From contig CM034140.1 in the NCBI GenBank assembly GCA_019914995.1, forward strand, positions 3,348,001 through 3,412,000: DNA of 64,000 bases, given 5' to 3'. A model generated the notes under the pieces. That model was not told the origin of the DNA. It saw nothing but the letters and a program-made list of their open reading frames with translations, and made no database searches. Made by a program: the position numbers and the translations under genes. The first letter of the stretch is position 1. Each line of letters begins with the position of its first letter. Shown piece by piece: positions 21,816 to 33,787 of the stretch. The DNA comes from Acanthochlamys bracteata (lineage: Eukaryota > Streptophyta > Magnoliopsida > Pandanales > Velloziaceae).

Positions 21816-22160
21816 TTCTTCTTGACTGGCATCTTCTCTTTGATCTTATCCTTCACTTCCTTCTTCCTCCTACCTCCTTCTCCATCACTCTCCTGCACTA
21901 TAGTTATACACTAACTTCAGAATCTTATCCTTTCTATCGATATCAAAATTCACAAAGAATAGAGAAAGATAAGAACTTATAGAGCTAGAGCTACTGGATC
22001 GATGAAGCTTCTCACCAAGCTTCTCGCCTATACCTTTCTTCTCAGGCTGGTGATGAGCACCGTAGCCAGCTTCAGCCAGATCACCATAAGCTCCGTGCTG
22101 TTGCTGCTCGTACACAAGGTTGCCGTACTCGAGTAGAGAGTGGTGTCTAGTCTGAGAAGA
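21816..22160 (-). pseudogene. Truncated dehydrin gene fused to the phytocyanin relic
   Basis: On the minus strand the first part encodes EYGN (Y-segment-like) and a Gly/Tyr/His-rich stretch. EKKGIGEKLGEKLHRSSSSS (degenerate K plus S segment) follows. An interrupting intron of about 85 bp sits in the serine run, where dehydrin genes normally carry theirs. The second exon (from 21892) gives ESDGEGGRRKK and DKIKEKMPV, matching a K segment. Dehydrins are disordered stress proteins. No in-frame ATG precedes the first part, the donor site is unclear, and the gene is cut after KKKDP where phytocyanin sequence begins. It cannot encode a normal dehydrin. Confidence 0.8.
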
Positions 22161-22455
22161 AATTTAACCATCAGAGGAGCTCGTCGGAAAACACGGGTGA
22201 GATCGTCACAACACCGGAGAGGAAAGTAGAACGAAATTGATTAGAAATTTAATATTCAATTGAGCCGGGTAAGTATAAATTTAGTTTTTTATTAATTCTT
22301 TAAAAATTTTTATAATAGCAGAGTGGATTGATCCAAACGGACGAATTTAGATCAAAGCGGTAACGTACTGAGTCAGATTGTATGGATGGTCTATTCGCAG
22401 AACTGAATCGATTTATCGTCCAGACGATTTTTGAATTGATCTATAAATCATAATC

Positions 22456-23471
22456 ATTCAAAATGCTCTTAAGTTACCTTCAAAAAAGAAAAAATAATAA
22501 TAATAATAATAAAAGCTCTTAAAATCCAATTTCTAGTTTCAGCATGCCATGTGAGCAAAAGAAATTAAAGCCACATGGACCGGATTTGGCTGGTTGTAAA
22601 GCGTAGCTGAGTTCTTTACTGGGCCTAATTGGAAGCTGTTATGCAGTGCGGTTGGATGCTCATCCGCAACGCACTGTCGAGGAAATTTAAACTTTTAAGA
22701 TAAACTATATCTTATAGAAATATTATATATATTTATAATTTTATTGAAATTAAAAAATGAGTTTACTTTTTTAAATATTTAAAATAAATTTATTAAAAAG
22801 CTTTTTATGTAAATATTTATAAGCGTTTCCTAAATTGATTTGGTCTAATTAGAACTTCTTTATTAGAAATCATTTTTTTTTCACATAAAAATTAAAATTC
22901 GTAAAATTTCAATATTTACTTTGCACTTACACTCTACTTTTATGAGTCATTTCTGATATCCACTTCCAACAATCATTTTTTAAACATAAAAGTTATTTTT
23001 AAACCACTTCCAATTAAAAGAATATATAAAAATTAAATTTAATTTTAATCGATTAGTTTTCATAATTTTTTTAATAAATCATTTTTGGTAATAATTAAAC
23101 CAGCGCCTATGCTTCTTGATAGATCAGTACTTCATATTTTTTTATTTTATTTTTTATTATCAACTGCTACATATGCTTTTGATAATATACTAAATATACA
23201 ACATGTAAAAGCTGCAATTTAAAGTATTTAGTCCAAACATAAAATTAATGTCATGTTACAGATCGCAAATAGAGAATGACTCGCAAAAATGTTGACCTCT
23301 GAAAGTTTGCCCTTCCAAGTTGTTTAAGACTTTCTTTTTGTTTAGGACTCTGCATAAGAAAAGACTATTATATACATGAACACCAACCAGCTCTATTGCA
23401 AGCAATTTCCAAGAAAATGATAACAATTCAAAGAGTTACAAAACAATGACCAATAAGGTTTGCTAAATATG
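22456..23471. other. AT-rich spacer and dirigent gene promoter
   Basis: No gene. The section near 22700-22870 is low-complexity A/T of the kind found in the window's AT-rich MITEs. The last 200 bases are the likely promoter of the gene at 23556. Confidence 0.45.
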
Positions 23472-23479
23472 TATATAAA
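23472..23479 (+). promoter_or_regulatory. TATA box of the dirigent gene
   Basis: TATATAAA lies 77 bp upstream of the ATG at 23556, a normal spacing for a short plant leader. Confidence 0.6.
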
Positions 23480-23555
23480 CAGCTAGAGAGTAGGGGATCG
23501 GCACTACAAGCACAACACAAAAGCTAGCTTTAGGTAGATTCATTCTACACATTCC

Positions 23556-24140
23556 ATGGCTTCTTTGCAATATTCAAGTTCATCATTGTCCTCGATTTTA
23601 TTCATTGTTCTCTTATCGGTGCCGGCAATGTCACTGTCGGCTGCCGAGATCTTTTCGGAGTCAAAGGAGCTCAAACAACACACAAAAGATACTAGAACTA
23701 CAACCCACATCCGTGTCTACCTCCACGAGATCGTGGCAGGTCCTAGTCGCACCGCGGTCCGCGTTGCCAAAGGTCCAGTTGCAACCAGCTTCCTCAACTT
23801 CGGCGACGTGGTTGTCTTCGACAATATACTTACCGACGGGCCAAGCAAGAGCTCTAACATCGTTGGAAGGTCTCAAGGTTTCTTTGCAGACGCATCACTA
23901 GACCAGCCTGCTATATTCTTGGCCACCAACTTTATATTCACTGCGGGTGAACACAACGGTAGCTCAATCACATTGCTTGGAAGAAACCCGTTTGTTACAG
24001 AGAAGCTAAGAGAGATACCAATTGTCGCCGGAACGGGCAAGTTCAGGTTTTCTCGTGGTTATGCACTCAACCAGAACTATAGCAGTGATGCTGCCATTGG
24101 TGATGATACTCTCCTGTATGATCTCTATATCATACACTAA
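23556..24140 (+). CDS. Dirigent protein
   Basis: Intronless, 194 aa, the usual form for dirigent genes. A secretory signal peptide spans about residues 1-28. The dirigent beta-barrel follows to the end and includes VYLHEIVAGP (54-63), TAVRVA (66-71), DNILTDGP (89-96), the GRSQGFF strand (104-110), the GTGKFRFSRGYA block (159-170) and LLYDLYIIH at the end. Dirigent proteins act in the apoplast and steer stereoselective coupling of phenoxy radicals into lignans or lignin-like polymers. Two possible N-glycosylation sites are seen (N134-G-S, N174-Y-S). Most relatives have His-Asp in the first strand (HDI). Here it is His-Glu (HEI), a conservative change at a residue considered important in some dirigents. 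Substrate cannot be predicted. Confidence 0.94.
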   Translation: MASLQYSSSSLSSILFIVLLSVPAMSLSAAEIFSESKELKQHTKDTRTTTHIRVYLHEIVAGPSRTAVRVAKGPVATSFLNFGDVVVFDNILTDGPSKSSNIVGRSQGFFADASLDQPAIFLATNFIFTAGEHNGSSITLLGRNPFVTEKLREIPIVAGTGKFRFSRGYALNQNYSSDAAIGDDTLLYDLYIIH

Positions 24141-26247
24141 GCCAGTCGTTTTGCAACTTTAATTTGTATTCTGGAATAAGTAGATCGTCTTGTTTTGTAT
24201 CCCAGGAATAAGCAAATGTTCGGAATTAAGTTCTTTCGTAGCAAATAAATGTCTAGCATCTTTGCTAGAAACTTGCAATCAAGCAACATACGCCTCATGA
24301 GAAGATTTCTTGATAGGCACTTTGTGAACAAACTGAAATAATAAGAAACATTAAATCTATAGTTGCCTAAGTGGAGGACTACAATTCTGCAATATGTTCT
24401 GCTAAGCTCTTGACAGTGGACGGAGCACCGCTCTGCTTCCGCCCAAATACCATTTCTGAATCATCTCAACAACGTTTTCACTTCAATCTTTGCATCATCT
24501 TTTCCTTCCATGCATGGAAAATTTTATCTGCAAAATTTATTTTAACCTTTTAATTTATGCACGCAAATGCAACACAAGCACTACATGTTTGGAAGTGGAA
24601 GGTGATGGTTGCGCCTTTCTTGAAGTACTTGCTCTGAAAGAATTCGGATACTTTCTACAAGTGTTTCTTCTTCCTCTTCGTATTTATCGACAGCGGCTAA
24701 GTCTATCTCCAAATGAATACCGTACTGTGATCCTTGTATTTATTTTATCACCACAACTCTGAAGAATTTCTCCACAGGAGCTGTTCAGGAAACATCTCTA
24801 AGAAATTAATAATTTTCAGTTTCACAAAGCAATATATATCTATATTATGCAACCGTCCGAACCTACATAGGTTACCCTTCAAAAGGGTCTACTAGTCTAT
24901 CGCTTGCATGCGAGAATGAATTCAAATTATAATGTTATATAATTTCCCATTCTTTTATCAAAACAACATGCATAACTAACAGTAATCAGACAATACTTCT
25001 GAAGAAGTTGTCAACCATTTTTCATTTCTCAACAATTTTTACTGTGATAAGCACTTGCATGCATATATACATATATACACACAAAAGATTAATTTGTTCA
25101 ATGGTTTTACATACATATATGTACCTGAAACAAGAGCATCAAAGAAATAATCTTCAACCAATTAAGCTACAAACTTTTTTCTATATATTTTTCAAATTTT
25201 AATTTTAAAATTTATTTTGTAATACAAAATAGATATAAAATTTTATTTTTTATTTAAATATTTTTTATTTTATTTTTTTAAAACATTTCTAAAAATGTGA
25301 GTTTATCTTTTAACTAGCTTCAATTAAAGAGCTAATACAGCTGGGCCAAATTTGTCCGCATGTCTCTCGTGCAAGTCGCGCACTCCGTGCGTCTGTCAGC
25401 GTCCTCGTGCTCACGTTGCCGCCATCTCCAACGAGTACTGCTCGTGCCCAGCTCCGCCCAAGTCCACCGTTCCTGCATGCCGCACAGTCCGCGATTCCTC
25501 CGCCATGCTTGTTAGCGACAATTCTAATGGCCGTCCGATCTCTAGTCAATTCAACCTTCAATAGATCCAACCTCCCTTCAATTGCACCAATAGCAGACAA
25601 CCACCGCTGATTACGACCGTGTTGTCCCCCGCAGCTTCCCATCTTTCTCGGCGAGCTTCTTCGTTACCTGGGCTTGCTTCTCGGCTGAGCCTAGTTAGCT
25701 GGTTTACTGGACCATTTAGTGGGCTAGATTGCTGGGCTGTGTCCAGTCCAGCTAAAATTGGACTCCAAAGCTCGTGAGCAGTAAACCCAATGTTATGTCT
25801 ATTTGAAGTTACTGTTATATATAAAGTGTCTTTCATAGTTACATACCCAACAGATTAAACATAATAGTATTAACTATATATATAATTTGTAGTTAAATGA
25901 TCATTAAATTTATCAAATCTCTGCTGTGGTAACATTCAAGGGATTTCACTTTGAACTCTTTCTTCCAGCAATTAACCTTGACTATGATTCGAAATACAAA
26001 CCTAATCAACCGCTTTCATCTTCCAACTTTAGACTTTTATTCTAAACGTGGATTATTGTGTTTAATTCCAAACTTCATCCTTCAAAATTTCAAATGTCCA
26101 TATCATTATTTATCTATTACTACTTTTAACAAAACTTATACATCATCAAAAACAAAGGTCCTTACGTTCTTCGTTTATCTTCAATTCTTCCGAGTTACAT
26201 CTATTTATTTATTCAATAAAAATTATTTGTAATTTGAGACATTAGCT
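24141..26247. other. Long spacer, gene-poor
   Basis: Dirigent 3' UTR, then low-complexity DNA. Open frames here (for example 24371-24762) show no family resemblance. A GC-rich island at 25340-25690 is listed separately. Confidence 0.45.
25340..25690 (-). other. GC-rich island with unassigned open frame
   Basis: This stretch is clearly richer in G and C than its surroundings. It carries a 110-aa minus-strand frame (25310-25642) and overlapping plus-strand frames. No domain is recognised. A segment resembling GAIEGRLDLLKVEL could belong to the N-terminal coiled coil of a retrotransposon gag, but this is weak. It may equally be an old captured gene piece. Confidence 0.25.
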
Positions 26248-26765
26248 AGGACTGCCAATATAGATTAACAAATAGAGTTAAAATTGATTTATATAATAAC
26301 AGAATCAAAATCACTTAACAAAATTAAAATCATTTAATTCTAATCGAATGTATATATTATATATATCAAAATTATCAATTATAATTTTATTTATTTAATA
26401 TTCGACTCAAACATCGATAGATCTAATTAATAATTAAAATCATTGAAACGAAAAACATAAAATAATTTTTAATAGTAATAAATGTGAATTATTAAAAGAT
26501 AAAAAAATATTTAATTTGATAAATTTAAATTAAATAAAAAGTGTAACATATAATAAATTATAAAAAAGATATATAAACTAAATTAAACTAAAATTTAATT
26601 TTATTTTTAATTATAAAAAATATGTATTATAAAAAAAATAAATTAAATAGATTAATTTTGAATTAAAATTGTTCTGAATTCGATTAAATCAAAATTTAGA
26701 CTCGATTTAAGTGGCACAACTTTGACATAAATTAAAATATATTCGGATCATATATAGGCAACTCT
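26248..26765. mobile_element. Strongly decayed copy of the AGGGGTG MITE family
   Basis: Begins AGGACTGCCAATATAGATT and ends TATAGGCAACTCT, which can be read as mutated inverted termini. The interior repeats the family's TCGA/GATC words and A/T runs. This is the oldest-looking of the four copies in the window. Confidence 0.4.
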
Positions 26766-28666
26766 AAGATTAATAAAATTTCAACATTTTATTATTCTAA
26801 GCTCGAACAAACAAGAGGCCATCATCTTTCCAATGTCGTGTGCCACACACAAAACCCTTCTTCCCAGCCGACAAATCTGGGCCTTAGCAAACGTGGCGAA
26901 ATCAAGATCGTTAATATCATGAAATGCTAGCGAATCAGCGCTTCAGATCTGGTCAAATCATCATTTCTTTGACTGGCCTTAAAACTGCTTCAAAAGGAAA
27001 ACATAATTTTCTATCTTTGACTAGCTTGTCCCCGTCAGCTGAACTCGACAGAATATTATTCAGCTCATTTTTCCAATTATACCTCTTTCATATCCACTAT
27101 TCACAAACATTAAGACATAAAGTAGGTTGAAAATTGACTACAGAAATAAGGGATAACCGTAAAATATTCAATATCTCTGTGTTTGACCAATGCTGCTTTG
27201 CTTGGTCACACCATCACCCTCTCTCCCTTTGCTAATTTTTTCTTTTCTTTTTTAAGTAGAACTGTTTTTATTGCTAACTAATTAATTTTTTAGTTATATT
27301 TTTCTTGTTCAGCTTCAGTAGTTTTTCTTCTTTCAATATCCATTCATCTGTTTCTTTGACTTCTGTGTTCTTGTTTCGTTCATTTGCGCACAGAACCATA
27401 GCTGGAGAGATCCATTTCAGGTTGGTTGCAATTGTTTTTGTTGTAAGTTGTTGGAATTTCAATGATAGTTTGAAGATTTGAAGGAAAAAGAATTATTCTT
27501 TTTGGAGTTTTGATGTTTGTTTCTTTGAAATTTGGGATTTTATTCAATTTATTAGCTTGGGAAAATTCCAGTGAATTTTGCGAGGCTTGCAGATTATGAA
27601 GAAACTTCTAGTTTTTGTTGATTTCAAAAGTATGAGATCTTAGTCTTGGAGTTTCTCTTTGATGCTTGGAATATTGTTATACCATAGATGGTCAATTGAT
27701 GAGTTTATGTGCAAAAATTTGGATTATTTTCGCCTTTTAATTTAGAGTTTGATAGATCTATGTGAGCTTTTGAGCTGTTTTGATTACTGATAAGCTCATG
27801 ATTTGATTTGTGGGCTTGGGTTGGTTGAAATTTCTGGACTTGGGAGGGTTCATTGTATTGGAAATTATTATTGTAGCTCAACTAGTTAGTCGCTTATTTT
27901 ATTGAGGTTACTGTAAATTTCCTGATTCCTTCTGATTATAGGTTGGCCTCTTTGGTATTCTTAGTGTTCTTCGATTGTCTGTAAACGCATTAGGCGTTAT
28001 CAATACCTGACCAGTTTATCAGCATGTTGATACCGATCAAGCAATTAGATGTTATTATATCGAATTGGTGCTTCATATGTTCTTCTTTTCATTGATTTGG
28101 AAATACATGCTGCTGTTGCAGCATTTTGAAACTTTGCCATAAATTTGATAAAAATTGAAAGCTGCATTTACTGTTTGATGATTGTACTAATGGTTCTCTT
28201 GATTACTAGCTATGATTGGTAAACTTTGCGCTTGTAATCAATTCAATTGGAGGCTCCCAATAAGTTTGCTTTGCGTATGCTGTTTTAATTCTGTTGATAC
28301 TTGGATTGGGTGGATGGCCTTCTCGTTTTGTAGTTGGTGCCTACTACTCGGATATGATTGAACATTGCATCCAAACTTTTGGGATCCGTATCAAATGTTA
28401 TGACATATATGCGAAATGTTAAGCTGGTTTTAAACAATTGTCACTCATGAGATGATAAAACAACCTTTTAGTAATGCAGAGTAATAGAGCCTTCTGAATT
28501 AAGGTTACGATGCTTTAAAAGTACTTAAATTGTGGCTGTCACCCCTCTCAGATACCAAGCAAATGTAGATGTCTGATGGGTTTGTTTGCATTAGTTTATT
28601 GTTGATAATTGATGACCAGTGCTATTATTTGTCTTTGCAGGTAGATTCTGATTCTTCAAAACCAGT
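26766..28666. other. Promoter and 5' UTR region of the RLCK gene
   Basis: The T-rich stretch at 27240-27420 looks like a leader. A GT at 27421 (TTTCAG|GTTGGT) and an acceptor at 28640 (TTTGCAG|GTAG) suggest a 1.2-kb intron in the 5' UTR, ending 27 bp before the ATG. No other gene is seen. Confidence 0.45.
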
Positions 28667-31574
28667 ATGGGTTGCTTCACTGTGTTAAAATACAAAAAGA
28701 AAAGAAATGAACCCATTGTTAATAGGAATGCCATGAAACCAAGAGAGGCTTCATCTACTGCACTTCCTGAGCCAGAAAGCCAGGGGCCCTCTTTACAATC
28801 TGCTCCACCAAGTTTCAGAACCAGAGCAAAACATGCTCAGTCTGTTGATCGTGTTACTAATAGTAGATTTCGAGCTTTATCTGCTCCATCTAGTATACAC
28901 CTGTTGGACCGTGAAGAGTTAGATGAACAAGAAGAAATCAACTCTAGGGGAGGAACTGCAAAAGAACATCGGTTTTCAAATCCATTGCCTTTACCACTTC
29001 CCTCTCCTCAAGGTCCTTCACTTATGAAGAATGCTGGAAGTTTCAAATCAAGCACTAGCAATGGGCCTGTGTTAACTTCTGGGCCACTTCCTCTGCCACC
29101 CCTAGCAGGGGCTGGTCTTCGTAATTTCACATTTGAAGAAATATCATCTGCTTGCCAAAATTTCTCTGTTGATCGTTGTGTGTCTGAAGGTCTCTCATCA
29201 ACAGTGTATAAAGCATCTTTTGGTGATGACAATACAAATTCAAAGAAGATTGAAGCAACAGTTACTCGACTACTGGCATCATCTCAGGTAAATTTTCACG
29301 AATCCTGTATCGGGTACTCCTTTGGTACTTTGTGAAAGCTTTCTGGCATTTGTATGTTAGGCCTATAATGCCACCATAGTTGCAAAAAGTAATCCTACCA
29401 TACTGAATGCTATTTGCGATAACTCTTTTGCCCTTGTTTAACAATTTCTCACGTCTTTCAGGCGCCAAAAGAATTTGTGAATGAGATGAACACATTGGCA
29501 AACTTACATCACCCATATCTTTGTAAGCTGCTTGGTTTCCATGCACGTGAGGGCTCTGATCAGCGGATGCTAGTGTATGAGAGGCTTTTCCATGGAAGCT
29601 TAGATAGATTGCTTCATGCGAAATCTGATGGACCTTCGATAGACTGGAGTTCTCGAATGAAAGTGGCACTATGTGCTGCGAAGGGTCTTGCATTTTTGCA
29701 TGAAGAGGGACCATTCCAGGTATACAACTTATCTTCATTAAGTAAAATCATGGGTGTGGTCTTTAGTTTGTATCTACTATGTGCCACAGTGTTTGGGTTT
29801 TTTTTTCTGCATGTGCATGACAAATATTGTATCTGCTTTTATCTTTCATCTTATTATAAGTGAGAGAACAATTTGCAGTTTGATCATTCAATTGAAGATC
29901 AATGATGGAACGTTCTAATGTATAGCAGTTTCATCATTTCATTTTGGGCAGCTATCAGGATGTTAATGGTTAATTCTCTTTTTATAGGCCATGTACGATG
30001 AGTTCTCGACTGCTAATATACAAGTTGATAAAGATTTTACAGCCAAGTTGTCTGGATATGGATGTGTGAGCTACAATTTGGAGACAGATATATCAAGTTC
30101 TTCTGCAGTAAGTTCTTTAGCTTTTAACGAAACTTATGTTCTTTCCTTATGAATTTCTTGGTGAATTGAATATTGAAAGTTGCTCCACTTTATCCGGTGG
30201 TCTATGATACATTTTTTAAACTAAAAACGCTGTAATTTAAATTTTAGAGATGATTTTCTATGCATAGCTATGTAGCACAACCACATCGTACTATACATTC
30301 TTGTCATGTCTATCACTAGGCCTCTTTCCATAATTAGAGTAGATTAAGAAGGAAATATATAAACAATCTTTAACATTCAGATCTTTACTGTAAGGTTTTG
30401 TTCAGATTTTGTTGTAAGGTTTTTGTTATTAACTTTTAAATTACAACCTTCAGAACACACAGATAAGTGTATGTTATAAAATTTCCATAAAGGAAGAGAA
30501 ATAAACAGCATATTGACATGTGCCACTGCGCTTTCTATGGTAGTCGTCAGCATTTGCGAGCAGTGGCATGTGCCAGCAGTATCTTTGTAAAGATTTTGTT
30601 GGATATCCTTGTTTTTTAAGTAACTAATTGCAATGAATATAAGTTTGCGAAAAATATTCAATTTCAGATTGCAATATTCGCACTCTAATTGTGTTCGAAA
30701 GTTAATATACTGGTGTTTGTTTTGGTAATATTGCCCCGATGCACTAATTAAGTATACTGACATACTTCTCTGGTAATTGATATTACCTCCATGCAGTAAT
30801 CAAGTATAGATGTATGTGTTCTGGGAATTGATACCATTACTCTACTTGAAGAGCAATTCGTTGCTTTTAATTGTGTAAAACCATGATCCAGAATGTAATG
30901 CTGGTCCTCTAATGTTGTACTAAGATGATGATATTTTGCAGGCTGGCGCCAATTTATCTGTGGAGACTTTGGAGAAAGGTCTCCTTACGCCTAAAAGCAA
31001 CGTTTGGAGTTTTGGCATTGTTCTCCTTGAGCTTCTGACTGGTAGGAAAAACTTTGACTCCCGCCACCCTAAGGAAGAGAGGAACATTGTCAAATGGAGC
31101 AGGCCATTCCTTACTGATGACTGCCGGTTGTCGCTTATCATGGATCCCCGTATCAAAGGACGTTTCCCCCCCAAAGCTGCTCGAACAATTGCTGACATCG
31201 TCCTAAGGTGTTTGCAGAAGGACCCTTCTGAGAGGCCGACCATGAGAGCCATTGTTGAAGCTCTGAAGAGTGTCCAGGATATGAAATACCCTTCTAGATT
31301 TCCCCTTCAAGAACCATCAGCAGTCGCTGGGAAGCAGATGCTGAAGTCACTGAGTCTTAATGGTATAAACACTCCAGCACCGCCATTGAGCTTTTCACCC
31401 CCACAGCGATCAACTATGCAGCTATCAAGTTCCCCTCCAAGACCCTCAACATTGTCCATTCTGCTTCCCCCTAAAACTTGTGCTTCCACTCTCTCATTGG
31501 AGGACTCAAGGATAGCTTCGATCGCTAAACTGCCAGCACCTACATCAAGAAGGCCTGGGGTCGAAGGTTTTTAG
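28667..31574 (+). CDS. Receptor-like cytoplasmic kinase, catalytically degenerate
   Basis: CDS is join(28667..29287,29462..29719,29988..30107,30942..31574), 543 aa, all junctions in phase 0. The N-terminus MGC offers Gly2 for myristoylation and Cys3 for palmitoylation, so the protein is likely at the plasma membrane. A basic and proline-rich linker runs to about residue 150, followed by an RLCK-type kinase domain from LRNFTFEEI to about 450 and a Ser/Pro-rich tail. Catalytic residues are largely lost. The glycine loop reads SEGLSSTVY, the VAIK lysine position reads EATV, the HRD region reads YDEFSTAN and the DFG position reads SGYG. The C-lobe (NVWSFGIVLLELLTGR) is well kept. The product should therefore be a pseudokinase that scaffolds or regulates other kinases. 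The reading frame is clean, so it is not a pseudogene. Confidence 0.93.
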
Positions 31575-32503
31575 TTGCTCATAATATACATTTCTTTTGT
31601 TTATCTGATTTTTTTTTCTTGTTTCTTTAAGCTCCAGTTTAGATGTAGTTATCTGTATGTGAGCATACTTGTGTCCGTTATCCAACCCACATGCAGTAAA
31701 TGATCTGAAAGGGTGGATTTGATGACTTGTAGATAGTTGGAATGGATTGCAATTCTGTTGCGAAGTTACTGTTCTATTAATTCTATTACGGAGCAGGGTT
31801 CGGTATTTTTTCACCCTTTATACCACCCACTGCTTCTCAGTTTCCAAAAACATTTGTTACCTGTTCGATAGCAACTTCTCATTTGCCTTGTTGAATTATT
31901 AATTGCGTGCTGATTTGTTTTGTGGAGACTCTTGTTATGCAGGTCGTACATTTGAATTAGGGTTTTTTTGACTAAGTAGGTTTTTAACCGTTCATTTTGT
32001 TACCAATTTCTTTTTTCAAAATAAAATTTTCTAATCCCTTTTTTTTTATCAATTATCATAATTATCCTTTGAACTCTCGTTTTACTTGATCAAAACCTCA
32101 AAATTTAAAATATGCATTCTAATTATTATAAATAGTGAAAAAGTTAAATATTAATCTTTTATCTAAAAGACCTAAGTTTAAATCACAACATAAAATTTAT
32201 TTTAAAATTTTTCTTTATTTACTTTACAACCTTTACAATATTCTCATAAGCAATGCATGTTGCGGTTCAGAGAGTCCATTAGCAAGCAATTGGCCATCGT
32301 GACCAAACTAAGATGTCATTAGCAGTATTCTCGCCCATCTTACAGCCAGTTTAGAGTAACGCCATTATTTGTTGTCATACTACGCGACAGGTCACTAATA
32401 ACTTTTGCTAACGAACGATACTGCAGCTTAACGCTATCTGTATAGAGTCCAGCGTCTTCACAACATACTTGTGTTGAGGATTCAGCTGATAAGGAGACAG
32501 CAT
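31575..32503. other. 3' flank of the RLCK gene and spacer
   Basis: Probable 3' UTR to about 31900, then A/T-rich DNA and some moderately GC sequence near 32250-32480. Nothing else is recognised. Confidence 0.45.
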
Positions 32504-33296
32504 TGTTGGGTTAAATAATGAGTATATTAATTCTATATTAAATAAAAATAAAATACGAATAAAATTAATATACTAAGAGTTTCATCACTTATTGAGTTAA
32601 GTTTTTTGGATTAGATTGTGCTTTTTAATATATAGATCAGACCCTTCAGTTTTCTTATTCTTATTAGCTCTTCAGTATTGTATCTTTTCAATAATAGTAT
32701 TAGATTTGAGGTTTGGATAGAAGTCTGATATACGCAGTAGATTTCGCTGATATTGCGTGAGTAAATTAAGACAATTTGACTCGCATGAGCTTCCGCAATA
32801 TGTAAGCAAGTATTCGAAGCAAGTTGGATTTTGATGACTAGCTATTAATGACACAAAAATGATGCGTAAGATAGTCGACTGGCACATGTTATAGTTCTAA
32901 CTGGTAGTGCGATGAATAAGTTAGAGTAGCATGACTCATCAGTTTTAGCATGGCAAGCAAAGACACGGAGCAAGTTGGATTATAATGGTTGGGTATTGAT
33001 GTGCAGTAACGATATTAGAAGCTAAGTGACTGAAATTCTAAGTGATCGATATATTTGATGCGCAATAGAGTACTCGGATTAGAAAAAATATAAATGATTC
33101 ACTCTTAAAGAGGAAATTATTGGATTAAAGAGTGAGTAAATTATTTTCACATAAATAAAGATAAATAAAAATAGAGTTAATATCTCGAGAGTTTCAGACC
33201 TATTGGATTAAATGGTTGAGTTTTCTAGTGTATGCCAGACCTATTTAGATGCTTTATTTTGGTTATCTCTTTTAGTATTGTATTTCGCCAATAACA
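32504..33296 (+). mobile_element. TRIM element, copy A
   Basis: A terminal-repeat retrotransposon in miniature of about 790 bp. The direct terminal repeats (about 32504-32693 and 33117-33296) share GATTAA...GAGT at the start and AGTATTGTAT near the end. The tRNA primer site after the left repeat is decayed (GTATTAGATTTGAGG). A purine tract (AAAGAGGAAA) precedes the right repeat. The interior has no coding capacity. It aligns along its whole length with the minus-strand copy at 49806. Terminal boundaries are accurate to a few bases only. Confidence 0.75.
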
Positions 33297-33420
33297 TTAA
33301 CATTGTTATCCTTGAGCCTAGCCATATATACATAGACACGTTTTATTATGTTGTCGGACTAATATGTTATTAGCACAACATCCTGATTAGATTACAAAAG
33401 TCTAATTCTTATTAAAATAT

Positions 33421-33787
33421 CTATAATTTTGCATAGTAGGCCGTAACGGGCCTTCCATTTTGCTTCAATTTGAAAACCATGCATGTTAATTCATAGATCT
33501 GAGATATATCAAAATTCTTATAATAAGTTTCGGACAGAGTAGTCCAAACATCTTTAGTATTGAAAAGTCGGATAAAGAGCTCCATCACAGCTGGTTCTAT
33601 AGAGTTGACCAATCACTCTTTGACTATAGTATTATCAGTTCTCCATCGGACATAAATAAGATCAGTCACTTGAGATCGTACTATTTCTCTTATTAAATAT
33701 TTCATCTTATTCTTTCCAGCAATATAAATTTCAACAATTTGAAATCAAAAAGAATAATTTGAGCCATTTAGCTTAACACTAATAATA
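33421..33787 (-). pseudogene. Ty1/copia gag fragment
   Basis: On the minus strand the frame begins with the copia gag start (VKLNGSNYSFW-like, the Trp now a stop). It continues through WLVNSIEP-like (again Trp to stop) to VWTTLSETY and ISQIYELTCMVF, the UBN2-type gag domain. It ends at 33421 without the remaining gag or any pol. This is a degraded fragment of a copia retrotransposon. Confidence 0.8.

Larger units (their letters stand above)
20826..22455. mobile_element. Putative hAT-like element enclosing shuffled gene fragments
   Basis: The left end (CATAGTTATAAAATCTGATCC) is a clear relative of the 19644 element. A weaker counterpart at the right (near 22370-22455) carries inward-facing GATC/ATCGTCTGG words and ends around ATAAATCATAATC. 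Between them lie a dehydrin fragment and a phytocyanin pseudogene. The 8 bases left of the element (GATCATAG) are not repeated at the proposed right end, so the right boundary is tentative. If correct, this is a Pack-type capture by a hAT element. Confidence 0.4.
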
